DNA of 64,000 nucleotides from Tetrahymena thermophila SB210 (lineage: Eukaryota; Ciliophora; Oligohymenophorea; Hymenostomatida; Tetrahymenidae). The notes under the pieces were generated by a model. It had not been told where the DNA came from. It did not search any database and saw nothing but the letters and a program-made list of their open reading frames with translations. The DNA lies in the NCBI RefSeq assembly GCF_000189635.1, contig NW_002476481.1:372001-436000 (forward strand), in the 5' to 3' direction. The position numbers and the translations under genes are program-made. This document shows, one piece after another, positions 50,101-63,500 of the stretch (positions within the stretch are counted from its first letter, which is position 1; the number at the start of each line of letters is the position of its first letter).

Positions 50101-50382
50101 ATGTTTATTCAAATAAGATTTGTACTCGCTCTCAACTGGATACTTTTCAGTTCCAAGGAATAGCATATGTTCGCAAAAGTGAGCAAGACCTTGATACTCA
50201 ATAGGATCTTCTAAATTACCTACCTATACATTCATTGAGCATGCAGATTTATCAGCTTCTTAATCGCTAATAAGCAAACAATCCAATTCATTCTTTAACA
50301 ATTAAACAATGCGATATTGTGCCTTATCATTTTAGCTTTGATTTATATTAATATTGAGGTTTTTAAGTTATGACATACTCAT
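47153..50382 (-). CDS. insulin-degrading-enzyme-like M16 metallopeptidase
   Basis: Zinc metallopeptidase of the insulysin family. Start ATG 50382-50380. The inverted zinc motif HxxEH lies in [18 protein letters not shown] (near 50168-50190), followed by the conserved [15 protein letters not shown] and a downstream ERE-type Glu ([17 protein letters not shown]) expected as third zinc ligand. Further on come the [17 protein letters not shown] helices of the first M16 domain. Later parts show the middle and C-terminal M16 domains down to TGA 47155-47153. Introns: about 49440-49610, and a 52-nt one at about 48833-48884 (GTAATT...TTTAG) that is needed to keep the frame. The total of roughly 1000 residues fits insulysin. 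There is no signal peptide, so it is probably cytosolic or peroxisomal. It likely degrades short peptides. Confidence 0.92.
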
Positions 50383-51177
50383 TACAAGTTTAAAAGGAGA
50401 TAAAAGTTTTTGCTTGTGTATTTAAATTGGTTTTCTTAGTTTCTAAAAAATAAGCATTCTGAATTAAAATCTGTTTTTTTTTCTACAAAATTAATAAATA
50501 TAAATATTGATTTGTTAACAAATAAATACCAGAGTAAATCTTAATTTATTAGAATTGATAATTAATCTAATTACAGAATAATCATTTGTTTTTTTTGCTT
50601 AATGAATTTTCTTGGTACTTACTCCTATTTTTATATTTTATGATAGGTTTTTAGATTTTATTTAATAAGTATCCTAATATATTTTTACTTAAATAATTTT
50701 TTAAACTATTTTTTAAAGTTTGTTTGATTAATATATTTCAAATAAAATAAATAAAGTTTAATATTTTGTTGATAAAAAGAAAAAATAATAAGTTTTTTAA
50801 AGTTAGCTAAATACATTTTTTATTTTTTTTTTCATTTACCATAATCTATTTTGTAATTTTATATAAAAATTTAATAATAGCGATTGCTAATGGTTATTTT
50901 TTTAATATCAATGAGAATAAAAAACAAGAGAAAACAATTACTTTCAATAAATTTATAAGTTTTATTATTTTAGCATAATTTTCATATTAGGAAAGAGGTT
51001 TTTGAAGTTTCTTTTTTCATTTGTTTTAAATTAATCCATTATTTAGAAAATAAAAAAATTTCTTTACAATTTATAAATAATTTTTGTGAAATATTTATGG
51101 ACGGACAGACAAAAAAACAGAAAATACTATCAGAAAATTTATAATTTTAATATTAATTATTTGACAAGTAAATTTCA
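50383..51177. other. AT-rich spacer
   Basis: Promoter side of the peptidase gene and 3' flank of the thioredoxin gene. No coding frame. Confidence 0.55.
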
Positions 51178-52745
51178 TCAGTAAAGAAGCTTTTGAAGTT
51201 TCTTTCTTCCTTAGATTGTTAAAGTGTGGGCAGCTCCGAGTTAAGAAAATATATCTATTAGCAACTTATTGGCCTTTTTATTTTCCCAATTTCTATCAAT
51301 TTAAATGATCTATTTTTTTGGATTCAAAAGAATTTATTTAGTAAATAAACAAATAAATTATATATTTACCAAGAATAGATTTTCAATAGCGTCTTCGTGA
51401 AGATTTTTCTTAACTTAATACTCAGCTAAGTTGAAAATAAGTTGAGGGTTTTTAGGATTTTTTTCAATTAATTCTTTCAATCTATCTATTTCTGGGTCAT
51501 CTGATAATTTCTTTTTTAAAGCTTCTAAAATATCTTCAGCTTTCTTCATTAACAACTAAATCTGTTTTTAAAGAATCAAGTTTTTAACTTTTATGCAATT
51601 TCTTTAAAAATAATTATTTTTATTAACACAATTTGGCTTTACGAATGAGTTTATAACAATTTAGTTAAATTAATATAAATTGTATTTTTTACTTCTTCAT
51701 CCTTGGCTTCTTCAGAATATTTGGTACGAATTTCATTTAAATATTTCAAAGCATCTTGCTTGTTTCCTTCTTTTGCAGCGATTACACTTAACTAGCTAAT
51801 AAGTCTACCACCGTATTTATTTTTATAAATTTCATTGTCAAGGAGCTGTTTTTTTATTTAAAATTAATTTAGCTTATTATTAATTTTTAAATATTTTTAC
51901 AGATTGAATAATAGCCTTAGCCTCATTTAATTTGGTGTCATTTTCTATGAAAGTAGAAGCCAAAGCTAACTTATCTTTTACGTCATCTTCTTAGGGTGTA
52001 AGTCCAGCTACTTATTTAACAGTTTCAAAGAAGGCATTTAATTCTGCCTCATCTATACCGCCAACAAATCCATCAATAGCATTTTTATTTGAAATCAAAT
52101 AAACAGTTGGAATTGATTAAATTTGTAAAGCAGTTGCTAATTGGGGGAATTTATCGATATTTAGCTTAACTAATTTCCATTTTCCTTAGGATTTTGCTGC
52201 TTGTTACTCAAGGATAGGAGTTAATTTTTAGCAAGGTTAGCACCAACTTTTATTTACAAAAAATTGAGTATAAATTTAATTTATCTATCAGCCATAAAAG
52301 ATACATACTCTGCATAGCAATCTAAAACAACTGGAATAGGTGAATCCAAAACAACATTTTGCCATTCATCTTGTTTTTGCAAATCGTAAATCTATGCAAT
52401 TAAAACACTCTTAAAAAATACTCATTTAAATGATAAATTTAAATTACTGGAGTATCTTTACTTTTAACTTCAGTTTCGTAAAATTGTTAAGCTTATTGCT
52501 TCAATTTAGCCATAGTTTCTTCAGAGTATTTGCCATCTCCTTGGCTAAATTAGAATTTCTAAATATAAACAATTGTTAGATAAATCAAAATTATAGTTAA
52601 ATTATTAGTGCGAAATGAATCATAAGCAAATTACAGGCAATTGATTAATAGATATATTTGAAAGTCCTGAAATAAGCTTATTGTTTCTTCTAAAAATAGA
52701 ATTATTCTTAAAAGCTGATCCTAACAACTATAAACCTTTTCTCAT
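51178..52745 (-). CDS. mitochondrial thioredoxin with YbbN-like C-terminal repeats
   Basis: Begins MRKGLQLLGSAFKNNSIFRR at ATG 52745-52743, a basic presequence suggesting mitochondrial import. After an intron and a linker comes a thioredoxin domain: VVLDCYAEWCQPCQKLTPIL with active site WCQPC (TGG-TGC-TAA-CCT-TGC at 52245-52231), so the first variable residue is a reassigned TAA. Next are LVKLNIDKFPQLATAL, the cis-Pro region QSIPTVYLI, and GFVGGIDEAELNAF. The C-terminal exons carry helical TPR-like repeats ending with DRNWENKKANKLLIDIFSQL, the typical last repeat of YbbN/CnoX proteins. TGA is at 51180-51178. YbbN proteins are thioredoxin-fold chaperones. A similar role in mitochondria is inferred. 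About six short introns, one inside the domain just before the Trp codon. Confidence 0.9.
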
Positions 52746-54587
52746 TTTAATGCTTTATATCTTTATTTTTTAGTTTAATTTATTTAAGATATTATCAAAA
52801 TTTGATGTAAATATTTATAATTTGTATCAGCAATCTAAGAATATTCTATGCTTAATAAATCATAAAAATGAATATCTTAAATCAATATTTATCTTATCTT
52901 TTATCAAAAGTGTTTTTTTAAATTGAAACTTGATAAATAAAATAAATTAAATTGAAGTATTTAGAATAAAATAAATATTTTATTTTACTTTTCTTTTAAA
53001 ATTGATTGTTTACTTTAAATAATTTAGTAAAATAATGGAATGTTGTAAATAATAAAAATATTTATCAGTTTAAAGCTAAAATTAAGCTTTATATTCTAAG
53101 TTGTTTTACTACTTAAAAACATATCTAATATGTTATTGCTTATTTAATAAAAAGATTATTTGTAACAAATATTTTTATTTTATTAATATAAAATTTTAAA
53201 TTAAACGCAAAATAATTTTGCATCTTTTTATTGTCTTTTTTTGGTAGTTTGTTTACTTCTTCTTGTTATTTATTATTATCATTTAACTGCTAATTCTGCA
53301 ATATAATATAAAAAATATTAATTAAACAAATTTTTCGAAAATTAATTCTGTAAAAATAACAAATTAAATTCTAGTAATAAGATTTAAAAATAAATTATTG
53401 AAATTGTTAAAAAACTGAGAAATTAAAGTAATTAACTGCTTCTATCATTTTAAATTATTATATTTTAAAAAATAAATTTTTTTTTAATACAAATAAAAAT
53501 CTAGTTTGTTTTGATTATTAATGTGGTAAAATTAGATTGATATTAATTTTTTATATAAAATAATAAATTAATTATTTTTAACTGCTTTGTATAATTTATT
53601 CCATATACCTAAAATATCTATGTCTTTTTGTCTCTTTTTGTTTTAAAAAGCTGGAAAGATTTTTTGATAAAAATAGATAAATTATAAAATTAAATTTTAT
53701 AAATATTAATCTGATTTTAATGGTAAAAATTGCAGAGAGAAAATAAAAAAGCAAAAAATTTAATTAAACGCATTGCTTGTATTTTGTATTAGATTTGTAA
53801 TAAAAGACATAAAGTTTTGTTCTAAATTTTAGTAAAAATCTAAAAATACTAAGCACAATTAATAAAATAATCAATATGAGGATGTGAAGAGTGTGCTCAA
53901 ATGAATGCGAATGATAAATTTCGCTTTTTAGAGTGATAGATATTTTAAATTTTATTTATCAGTTGATTAGTAAAAAGAAATCAAATTTAAAATTTGGTGA
54001 CCAAAAGATAGAGTTTCTTCCCTCTCTTTTTAGTATTTAATTTTGATTTTGCAAAAAGTGATTTTTTAAATCATTGAAAATTAATAAATAAATTTATTTG
54101 TTAAATTATTATTTGATTCTTTATTTAGATGGATTTTCAATAATTTAGCAGCAAGCAAAAAAGCGAATCACATGACTATTTTATGAAAATTCTTACAATA
54201 GTAATTTCTTCATAATTAAATATCTATTTGCTATTTGCAATCATTCATCCATACATACATAAATAAATATTCTTTGATAAATGAATTATCAGTAAGAAAT
54301 CGAAGAAACTAATTAGCAAATACATTAAATAAATTTATTATAAAAATCAAAGAAAAAACAAATAAACAAACAAACAACATAAATTAATATTAAAAATTAT
54401 ACTTTCTTACATATTGCTGAAATATAGATTTATTAAAAAAAAATTATAAATATTATATTTACTTATTTACTCCGCAAACTGCAAAAGATTTGCCTTCGCA
54501 AATAAAACAAAGTTAAAGAACATCAAGCAAGGAAATTTTAAATTTATTTATTTATTTTGAGCTGAACTAAGCAATTTATAAAGCAAG
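52746..54587. other. divergent AT-rich spacer
   Basis: Promoter regions of two genes pointing away from each other. A short minus-strand Gln/Asn/Lys-rich frame near 53210-53300 (LQNQQLNDNNKQQEEVNK) looks exon-like but has no partner. AAAC/AAAT runs at about 54355-54378 and a TTTA run at 54543-54556 lie just upstream of the giant gene. No gene supported. Confidence 0.5.
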
Positions 54588-57500
54588 ATGGATAATGAAG
54601 AGAAGTCTTCTCACCAGGAAAATATAGAAAAATAATCAGTTGATTAGTAGGACTCTAATTTTCATTAATAAGAAGATAGCAGCTCCAATAGAGAAAGAAA
54701 CTTTAGTGAATTTATAAATAATTATAACGATGGCGGAGGCGGAGGAGGAGGAGATGATATAAATAAGAAACAGCATAATGATGTGAACATGAATATTTCT
54801 TAATTAAACAATAATGACTTAATTAAAGACCTTGAACATGAAAATAATCATTCAGTTTTAAATTCATCCTAAAAGTCTGATGTTTTAAGTCAGCCTGCAA
54901 TCAGTACAGGCAAGAAGCCTCCTTTGAATTCTGGAAAAAATGAGTAAAAGAAAGAAATCAATCATGTAGAATAATCATCATAAAAGAAAAAACCAATTTT
55001 ATTATCCAAAGATGAGCAAGAAAAACTAAAAAATAGTTTAAATATATTTGATTAAATGTTATAAAATAAGAAAAGTACCAATTAAATAGCATCACGCAAA
55101 AATAGCACTTCGTCCACAAATTCTTATAAAGGTGCAAAACAAACAAGCATTAATACTTCAAGAAGCAATAATTAGTCAGGAATTAAAGCTGTTATAAATG
55201 AACCTGAATTAGCTGAAGGTATTTTGAATGGTAAGATTTCTCTTGGGAGCAATTTAAAATAATAAATTCAAAATTTAAATTCAAATGGAAAGAAAAGTGG
55301 CCCACCAAGCAGTGCTGGAGAAAGTGGAATCACAACTCCTACAAGAAAAAATAATTTAAACAACCAAATTTCAATTACAAATTTCAATAATTTATTCTAA
55401 TAAAATAAAAATAATAATAGTAATACTAGCAATATTAGTATAGCAAATAGCGAATCTTAAGAGTTTAACTTTACTAAAAATGATCCTGAGGATGAATTGG
55501 GTTTTCATTTAGTTTCAAACTAATATAACTCTCTTCGCAAGAAAATAGGCAATCTGAATTTTTCTGCATCTAAATAAAATGATGAGATTAAATGCAATTA
55601 GCTTACTATTGTTATCAATAATAGTGCTGAAAAGCAAAACAATAACAGTGTAAGACCAAACTCAGCTAGAACACATCCTGCTGGACAGTAACAATAACAA
55701 CAAGGATCAACATAATAAAATAATATATAACAATCTTAAACGAACATTTAGAATTATGCCAAGTAACTTAAAATAGATAGAAGCAAAGAAGAATAAAAGC
55801 TTAGAGACTTATAAAATGAGCTTAGCAAAATCAATACAGCTTAAGATTAGTATAAAAGCGAGGTTAATGATATTCATTATAAATGCAATGAAAGAATCAA
55901 CGAGTTTGAGAGAGATTTTGAAAAGTTACATTTAGCTTTTATCAATTATAAAAGAGAATGTGATTAAACTATGTTTGATAAAGACCAGTTAATTCAGCAA
56001 CTAAGATAAGAGCTTAGCTAAAAGAATGATAAACTGCTATAATAACAATTTTAATATAGATAGTCTTTTTATTATAATTAGTACTAAATGAATTTGTAAG
56101 ACATGGCTGTTGGAGATAATACTAATACTAATAATAATAGTATTAGCTAACTTGTTTCAGGTGTTATAATAAATGCTAATAATCCAAATAATCCTAATCT
56201 TATTCATAATAATTAAATTAGCTCAAGTAATGATGGAGGAGATATTTCACCAATTGCAATTATCCCTAATGATAAATAACCTAATAGTATATTTAATAGC
56301 AAGGAACCAATTATTATAAACAAAAGACTGAATTTGGATACTGAAGGAGGAGGTGATGAGGAAGATCAAGAAATTATGCAAGCTTTTGCAGAATAGGGGC
56401 TTTTAAAGAATTTAAACTGGTAAGGTAAAGGATAATTAGTTGGTGCTCAACAAAAAGCGTTATAGATAAGATAAAATTATCTTAAATAAATCCTAGGAGA
56501 ATTGGAATATCAACAAATTTGTGAAATGGAAAAGATATTTGATGAAATTATGAGAGATAATAAATCAGTTTAAGATTTGAGAATGAAATATTCAAACATC
56601 TTGGAAGAGTTAATTAAAAAGTTGCACTAATTTAAGGATAAACATGAGGTGCTCTAGCAGTAGTTGAATGAATTGTAATAGAATTGTGTTAAATTAAGAG
56701 AAGAAAACCAGAAAATATCAAATGAATACAAGAAATAGATGCAAAAGTTAAACGAGTTGAAGGAGAGATTAGAAAAGGTCATTACTGAAAGAGATCAAAC
56801 CTGCCTCTTGCTAAATAGATATGAAAAGAAAGAAATCATAACTATTAAAGAGTTACAGATGGAGTACCACAAAAAGGAAGAAGACTTGATTTAATGTTAA
56901 GAAGAAGTGGATAGCCTCAAAAATTAAATTGATTAATTGCTTGGTATAGTTGGTATGTTTGATTCTGAAAAAGAGCTAGCAAAACAAATGCACAATGAAA
57001 GTATTCAATAGTTTAGCATCGTTTTGAACAAGTATGATGACTTTATTATAAGACTCTTCTAAGACTATTGTCACTTTGAAGATAATATAACATAAAATAT
57101 TTCTTCTCTTTTGAGTGAAATTATCATTAATGTCCACTCGAAGGATATTTTGGATAGATATGAGTCAATCAAACGTAGCATAGCTTAAATTTACAATAAA
57201 GGAAGAAACAATATTCAAAATGTAAATAATCCTTCCTCGTTACCTCCATTGAATACACAAATGCCTAATAGCTATAATATCCCTGGCAATAGAGATAGCA
57301 TAAGATCTTATTCTCCACTTCTTATTACTAATTAGCTATTAAACTAAAACATTCCACCTTAATAAAATATTAATATGTAGAGCTCTTTCTTACAGAATAC
57401 TAGTGGGTTAGTGAATGGTCAGTTTATTACGAACAATGTAAATAAAAGCAGTGATTATTAATACTCTTGCAGTAGTTTAGACAAGAACCCAACACATCCT

Positions 57501-60500
57501 CAAATTGAAGATGAAGAGGAAGAAGATGTGAATGAAGTGAATAATTTAGAAATCAGCCAGAGAAGATAGAGAAGAAGGGATCTAGAGGATGAAATATCTA
57601 ATTTGAAAGGATAGTTGGCAGAATTAGAAAAAAAGAATAATCAATTGGTCACTGAAAGGATGCACGATTATGATTAAATGAAGGAACACGAGTAAAGAGT
57701 GGAGCTATTTAAATCAAAACTTGAGTAAAAAATTACATAGCTCAAAGAAAAAGAGAAATAATTCATTCAAATGGTTAGACAGATCACTCCAGAAATTGAC
57801 TTGAAAGATAAAGACGAAATTGATTACTTCGAAATTAAGAATTAAATTGTCAAAAAAATACAGTAAGACTTAATTATGCAGTAATAGCAAAGCTCTTTGA
57901 GCAGCATTTTGTAATAGAATCAAGATAATTAATCAGAAACATTAAGTGGAGCGGGTGTTTAAAAGTATTTGCAGGAGTTAAACAATTCTATTTAGTAAAT
58001 TAAACAAATATCTTATAACACTAATTAAATTTTGAGCAATACAACAGCAAGTGTAGTTAATCCAGTAACTATGACTAACTTTTTGAATACTGAAAGATCG
58101 TTTGCTTTGAATTCACCGAATAAATGCAATTGCTTTAAGGGAGACAAAAGTATGATTAACCACACTCATAATAACCTCAATAATATTGTTCCTCATACCA
58201 TATTTATTAATCCATCACCAGTTTTGCCTTCATAAGCAAGACTCATGAATCATAGCTAAAAACCATCAAACTAATCTTAATAAAACTTTTAATATGACCA
58301 AATGAGTAATTACAATAACTGCATAGCTTCAAATTAACAATAAAATTTAAATGGATTCTTACACCCTAATTTTAACATTCATAATAGTACTCAGCCGAAT
58401 AGTAATATTGGAAATAGCAATGCTAATCATAACAATAATAACAATAATTAGCTAATGAACACATCATTTTTGACTAACTCTAATTAATATAATAGTGTCT
58501 ATCACTTGAATAACAATACGTTTGTCAAAGAGGAAGAAGAAAACTAAGCAGAAAATGGTAATTAGCATAATCTAAACATAAAATGCTTTGACGATGAATT
58601 TAGCAGTAATAATAATTAAATGACTTAAAATAATTACACAGAAAATGATGAAAATTCTTCGAATTGCAAGAAATTTAGCTCTAATTAAAAGGAAATTGAA
58701 AGCGATATGGATTAACCTTAAGCTGGGTCTAGTGGAGGTAAAAATGGAATTTCAAATGAAGACCACGAGATCGTTATGATGATGCAAAACTGTCCTTATC
58801 ACTAAAATCTTATCAACAATAACTAATTCGAAAATCATGTTTGCAAAGAAAATACTGAATAAATATCTTAATATACTGATTTGGTTGCTGCTTCATAATA
58901 GCAACAGATCCAAATAAACACTCTTATGGTTTAGCTTCAAAAGAGCTTAAAACTAATTTGTGATTTAAATGATAGAAATATCATAGAAAAGAAGAAGCTG
59001 TAATAAAGTATATCATCAGATGTTTAGAATAACACTGATAACAATATCGATGATGATGAAAGCACATTCTATATTTAAGTTAGAGAAAATATTATTGAAA
59101 TGAAGGTAGAAGAAGCTTTAAAAAAGAAATATGCTGAATTCGATTAAATTAGAGATATAGTTTAGTGCTAGGAGAATATAAAGTTGGCTCAAAATGAGCT
59201 TTCTGAAAAATAAAAATTGCTTGATTCTCTTAGCGATTAGCTTAAAATTGATTAGGAATTATTAATGAAAGAAAGGTAAAAGCTTTAAGAAGAAACAGTT
59301 TAATTTGAAGAAAAACAAAATAAATTGACAGAAGAAATATTGAAATAGTAGTAAGAATATAAAGAGAAGTATGATAAGTACCTGTAAGATTTCTAAGAGT
59401 ATTAGAATTTGATGAAATAGTTAAGTATTCAGAAGGTAGCTCAGGAGGAGCTGTAAAATTAACTAAGTCTTAGAAGCAGCTTGATCAAAGAGTAATAAGA
59501 ATAGCTTGAGAAACATTTATTAAATTTGACTGAGTAGCAGCAATAACTAAAAGACATCATTGTCTAGTTTGATAAGAAAAAAGAAGATAAGAATTAGTTA
59601 ATAGAGTATTTCTAAGCTCAATGTGAGAAATAAGAAGAAGAGATCAAATAAATCAAACAAAAATATGAAGAAATTTAAAAACTGAGCTAAGATATTAATT
59701 TAGAAAAAGAAATTGTCAAAAGAGAACATGCACAATGCTAAAATTCATAGAACTAAATAGATATTGTTAGGAGTGATTACTAGAATAAAATTTCTGAGAC
59801 TAATAATTCTAATAAAAAGGAATTAGAGGCTTTGAATTTAGCTCTATAGGAAAAGAATGAGCGCATAGCTGAATAGAAAGAAATGATTAAAAGCTTAAAT
59901 TAAACTATTAAAAGTCTTGAGAGTAAAATAGAAAATCTATCAATAAAATCTGATAATTATGATGAAACTAAATAAAAACTGGAATAAAAGAATGAGGAAT
60001 TAATTTTACTGAAGCAGCAAGTAGCCTAAGAATAAAAGGAAAAATAAATTTTCTTAAATCAATTAAATGATTTAAAGAGCATAGATGAGAAAAACCAAAA
60101 TAACTTTACAAAGAAAGAGGAGTAATATCAACAAAAAATAAATGAACTTTAGCTGTAATTCTAAAATGAGATCAAGACAGAGTCTGCTCAAATTAATAAA
60201 TTGAGAGATGAATATTAAACTAAGATAGATGAAATGAAAGAAAAATACTTTGAGTCCTCTTAAAAGATGAAAGAAGCTGAACAAATAAGCTAATTCAAAG
60301 AAGAATAAATAAAATAGCTGTAAATTAGCTTGGAAAGCGAACAAAATAACAGAAAAGAAGAAAAGCAAACTCTTTAAAAGTATTTTGAAGAATAGTTCGC
60401 TGCTATTATATCTCACCTAAAAGAAGATAATGAAAAGCTTAAATAGCTTCATGAAAATCACTCTGTTGTATAGCTCAATGAAAAAGAATAAGATTTCATT

Positions 60501-63500
60501 TAATTAAAGACGAATTATGCTTTGATCGAACAACAAGCTGACATTCTTAAGAGCCTAATGCAAAATGAAATTGCCTAGAAAAAAAATTAAAGCTAGTTAA
60601 ATTTAAGTAATTTAACAGTTTTACAACTTTTTGAAACATTTATCTAGCTTAATGCATCTGAAAAACAGAACTTAGAAGAAGAAATTTAGAAATTAAAAAT
60701 TTCTCATACTGAAAAAGATAGCAAATACCTACTTTTAACAGAAGATTTTGCTAAATACAAAGATTAAATAGCTACTGAGATCAGCAATTTGAAAGAAAAA
60801 TCTCATAAAAATGATTATTAGACTGAATTAATCAACCAATTAGAATAGAAAAATGCAAAAGTTAAACAGAAATGCTCTTAATTATAAGAAAAACTGCAAG
60901 AAACGGAAAATCAGTTAAAAAGCTAAATATTTGAATTAGAAAAATAACACTAAACCTAAATCGAGAGCTTAAACAGTAAAATTTTATAAATTGAACAGGA
61001 AAAAACAGATGCAATAAAATAAATTGAATAAAGCAAGAATTAAGAGATTGCTTCAAATTTGCTAATGACTAATTAAAAAATATCTAATCTTGAAGAATAA
61101 TTCAAATAAAAATTAGCAGATTTTGAAAATATCTAAAATTCTTAAAAAAAGCAGAAGAAAAAAATTTAAAAAGAAGAGAGCTATTTAAATTAAGAAAGTG
61201 GAAATGATTTAGAAGATTAAGAAAGACAGATAAAGTAATTAGAAGATGCATATTAGAAGCTTATGGAGTAACACGAAAGAAATCAAACAGAGCAGCAATA
61301 AGAAATGAAAAGATAATATGATAATATTGAAGAACAAATTAGAGAAAATTTGCAGAAATAGATGTAATTAATGTAAGAAAAATATGAGAGAAGCATGGTT
61401 ATTTATGAAAATTAGATTAAAGAAGAATAATCAAAGTACAGAGAATTACGCTAATCACACGAGATTGCTATAAAGAACTTAAATGATTTGCATTTCAGTT
61501 AGCAAAAAACTGTTCTTGACTAGAGTAATGAAAAAGTTGACTTGTTGAAGTAGTAATTAAGTAAATATGAAGAGTTGTTTTAGAAGTCTGTTGAGGAGTA
61601 AAAATAATAATTTGAAAGAATTTCTTAATCCGAAATTTAGAAAGGAATAATTAATGTAGAAAGCGAGTATAAATTATAGATTCAATCACTATAAGACAAG
61701 CTGAGCCATGCTATGGAGAAAATGCAAGATTGTGAGTAGCTTCTTAAAAAGAAAGAAGAGCAGGAAAAAAATTTAATTGAAGAATATGATAAAAAAATAG
61801 TTTAAGTTTTATAAAATGATATTGCCTGTTTGTAGGAAAGCTTGATAAACTAATCAAAACAAAATATGAAGGAGCTATCATAAATATAAAATGCTTAGAA
61901 AGAAATAGGTGAAATATAAGAAACAATCAAGTAATAGAAAATATAGGAAAATAATTTAAAAGATTTGATTTAACAACATTTTTCGAATATCCAAACTTCC
62001 CTTTAGGCTGTAAAAGATGAAAGTATCAAAAATTAAAGTCATTAACTATAAGAGAAGTGCAATGAAATTCACTAGAAAATATTGAGTCTTTTAGAAAGTA
62101 AACATCTTTTAGAAAATAAACATGCTGTTGCCTCTGAAGAAGCAGAAGAAAATTAAAAGCTAGCTAAAGAATCTAAAGAAATGATAATATCTTTGAATTA
62201 AAAGATATCTGAGAAGGAAGCTCAAATAAGTTAGCTTAATTTCAAATGCGAGTCTTTGAATTGCTAAATTGAGCAAATAAAAGAACTCAAAAAATTAGTT
62301 GAAAGTCAAAAAGATGATGTCATAGCTGACTTAAAAAATCGCTTGTAAGAATAACTCACAGATTTAACATCTCAAAATAAAAATGACAAAGCCCTTAAAA
62401 ATGAAGAAGAAAAAAATATTGCCCTTCAGTAAAATATTGAAGACCTTAAAAGCTAAGTTGATAATTATAAAATTAAAGTTTCTGAGCTTGAAACATAAAT
62501 AAAATACGAATTATAAATGCTCAATGAGAAGAAGCAAGATCTAGAAAATGCAAACAAACGTTTTAGAGAGGAAAACAAACAGTTAAAGGAGTAAATTGAA
62601 AAATTAAATTCAAATTATCAAGAGAATAAAGTTGCAAATGATAGTGTTACTAAACTACAAACGGAGTTAAATTAAAAGATTAATGAAATAGATCATTTAA
62701 AAGAATAAATTATAAATTAAGATAAGCAATTTAAGACAGAAAAAATGGAATTAGAAAATAGATTTAATTAAATGAAAGAAACTTTAACAAAAAACGAATA
62801 GAAAATGAAATAGTTAGAAGAGAAATCAGAAATAGAATTACAAAAATTATAAGCAAAAAAATAAAAAATTAGCACAATTATAGAAGAAGCAAAAGCGAAA
62901 TCAGATGAAATCATTCTTTTAAAAAATGAATAAATAAAAATTTAAGCTTAGTATGATAATATCTCTAACTAATTAGAAAAATCTATTAATGAAAAAAATG
63001 AGTTATCACAAAAAATTTAGAATATGAGCTAGCAAAGAGACAGTTTGGAAGAATAGAGAAATTAAATAAAAGAATAATTTAATACTTTAAAAGAGACTTT
63101 AAAGCACACTGAGAGCAAATTGGAATTAGTACAAAAAGAGTTAGAGTAGGCAAAACAAGAAAAAACTTCAATTTAAGCTCAGTCAAGTGAAAAAATTAAA
63201 TCACTTAATGACTCTATGGTTAATGAATTCTCTTCTTAGAATTAAATAATTGAATAGCTTAAAGATTAAATAAGTAGATTAAGTTAAATTCAGCAAAAGC
63301 AGTAGGAAAAGATTTAGGAAGTGGAAAATATTTCTGAAATTAAAAAGAAATCTGATTAGATAGAAAGCAACAACAACTCTCTTTAACAATAGATATTCCG
63401 TATGCAAGAAGAAAAGGAGCAAATAACTTTACAGACTAGCGATTTAAATTTAAAATTGGAAGAATAAAGAAAGCTTTATTTGAATTTGGTTGAAGAAAAC

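Noticed and set aside
60072..60416. Antisense Phe/Leu-rich frame inside the giant gene
   Set aside because: Complement of Glu/Lys/Gln codons in the coiled coil. It also ignores the ciliate code.
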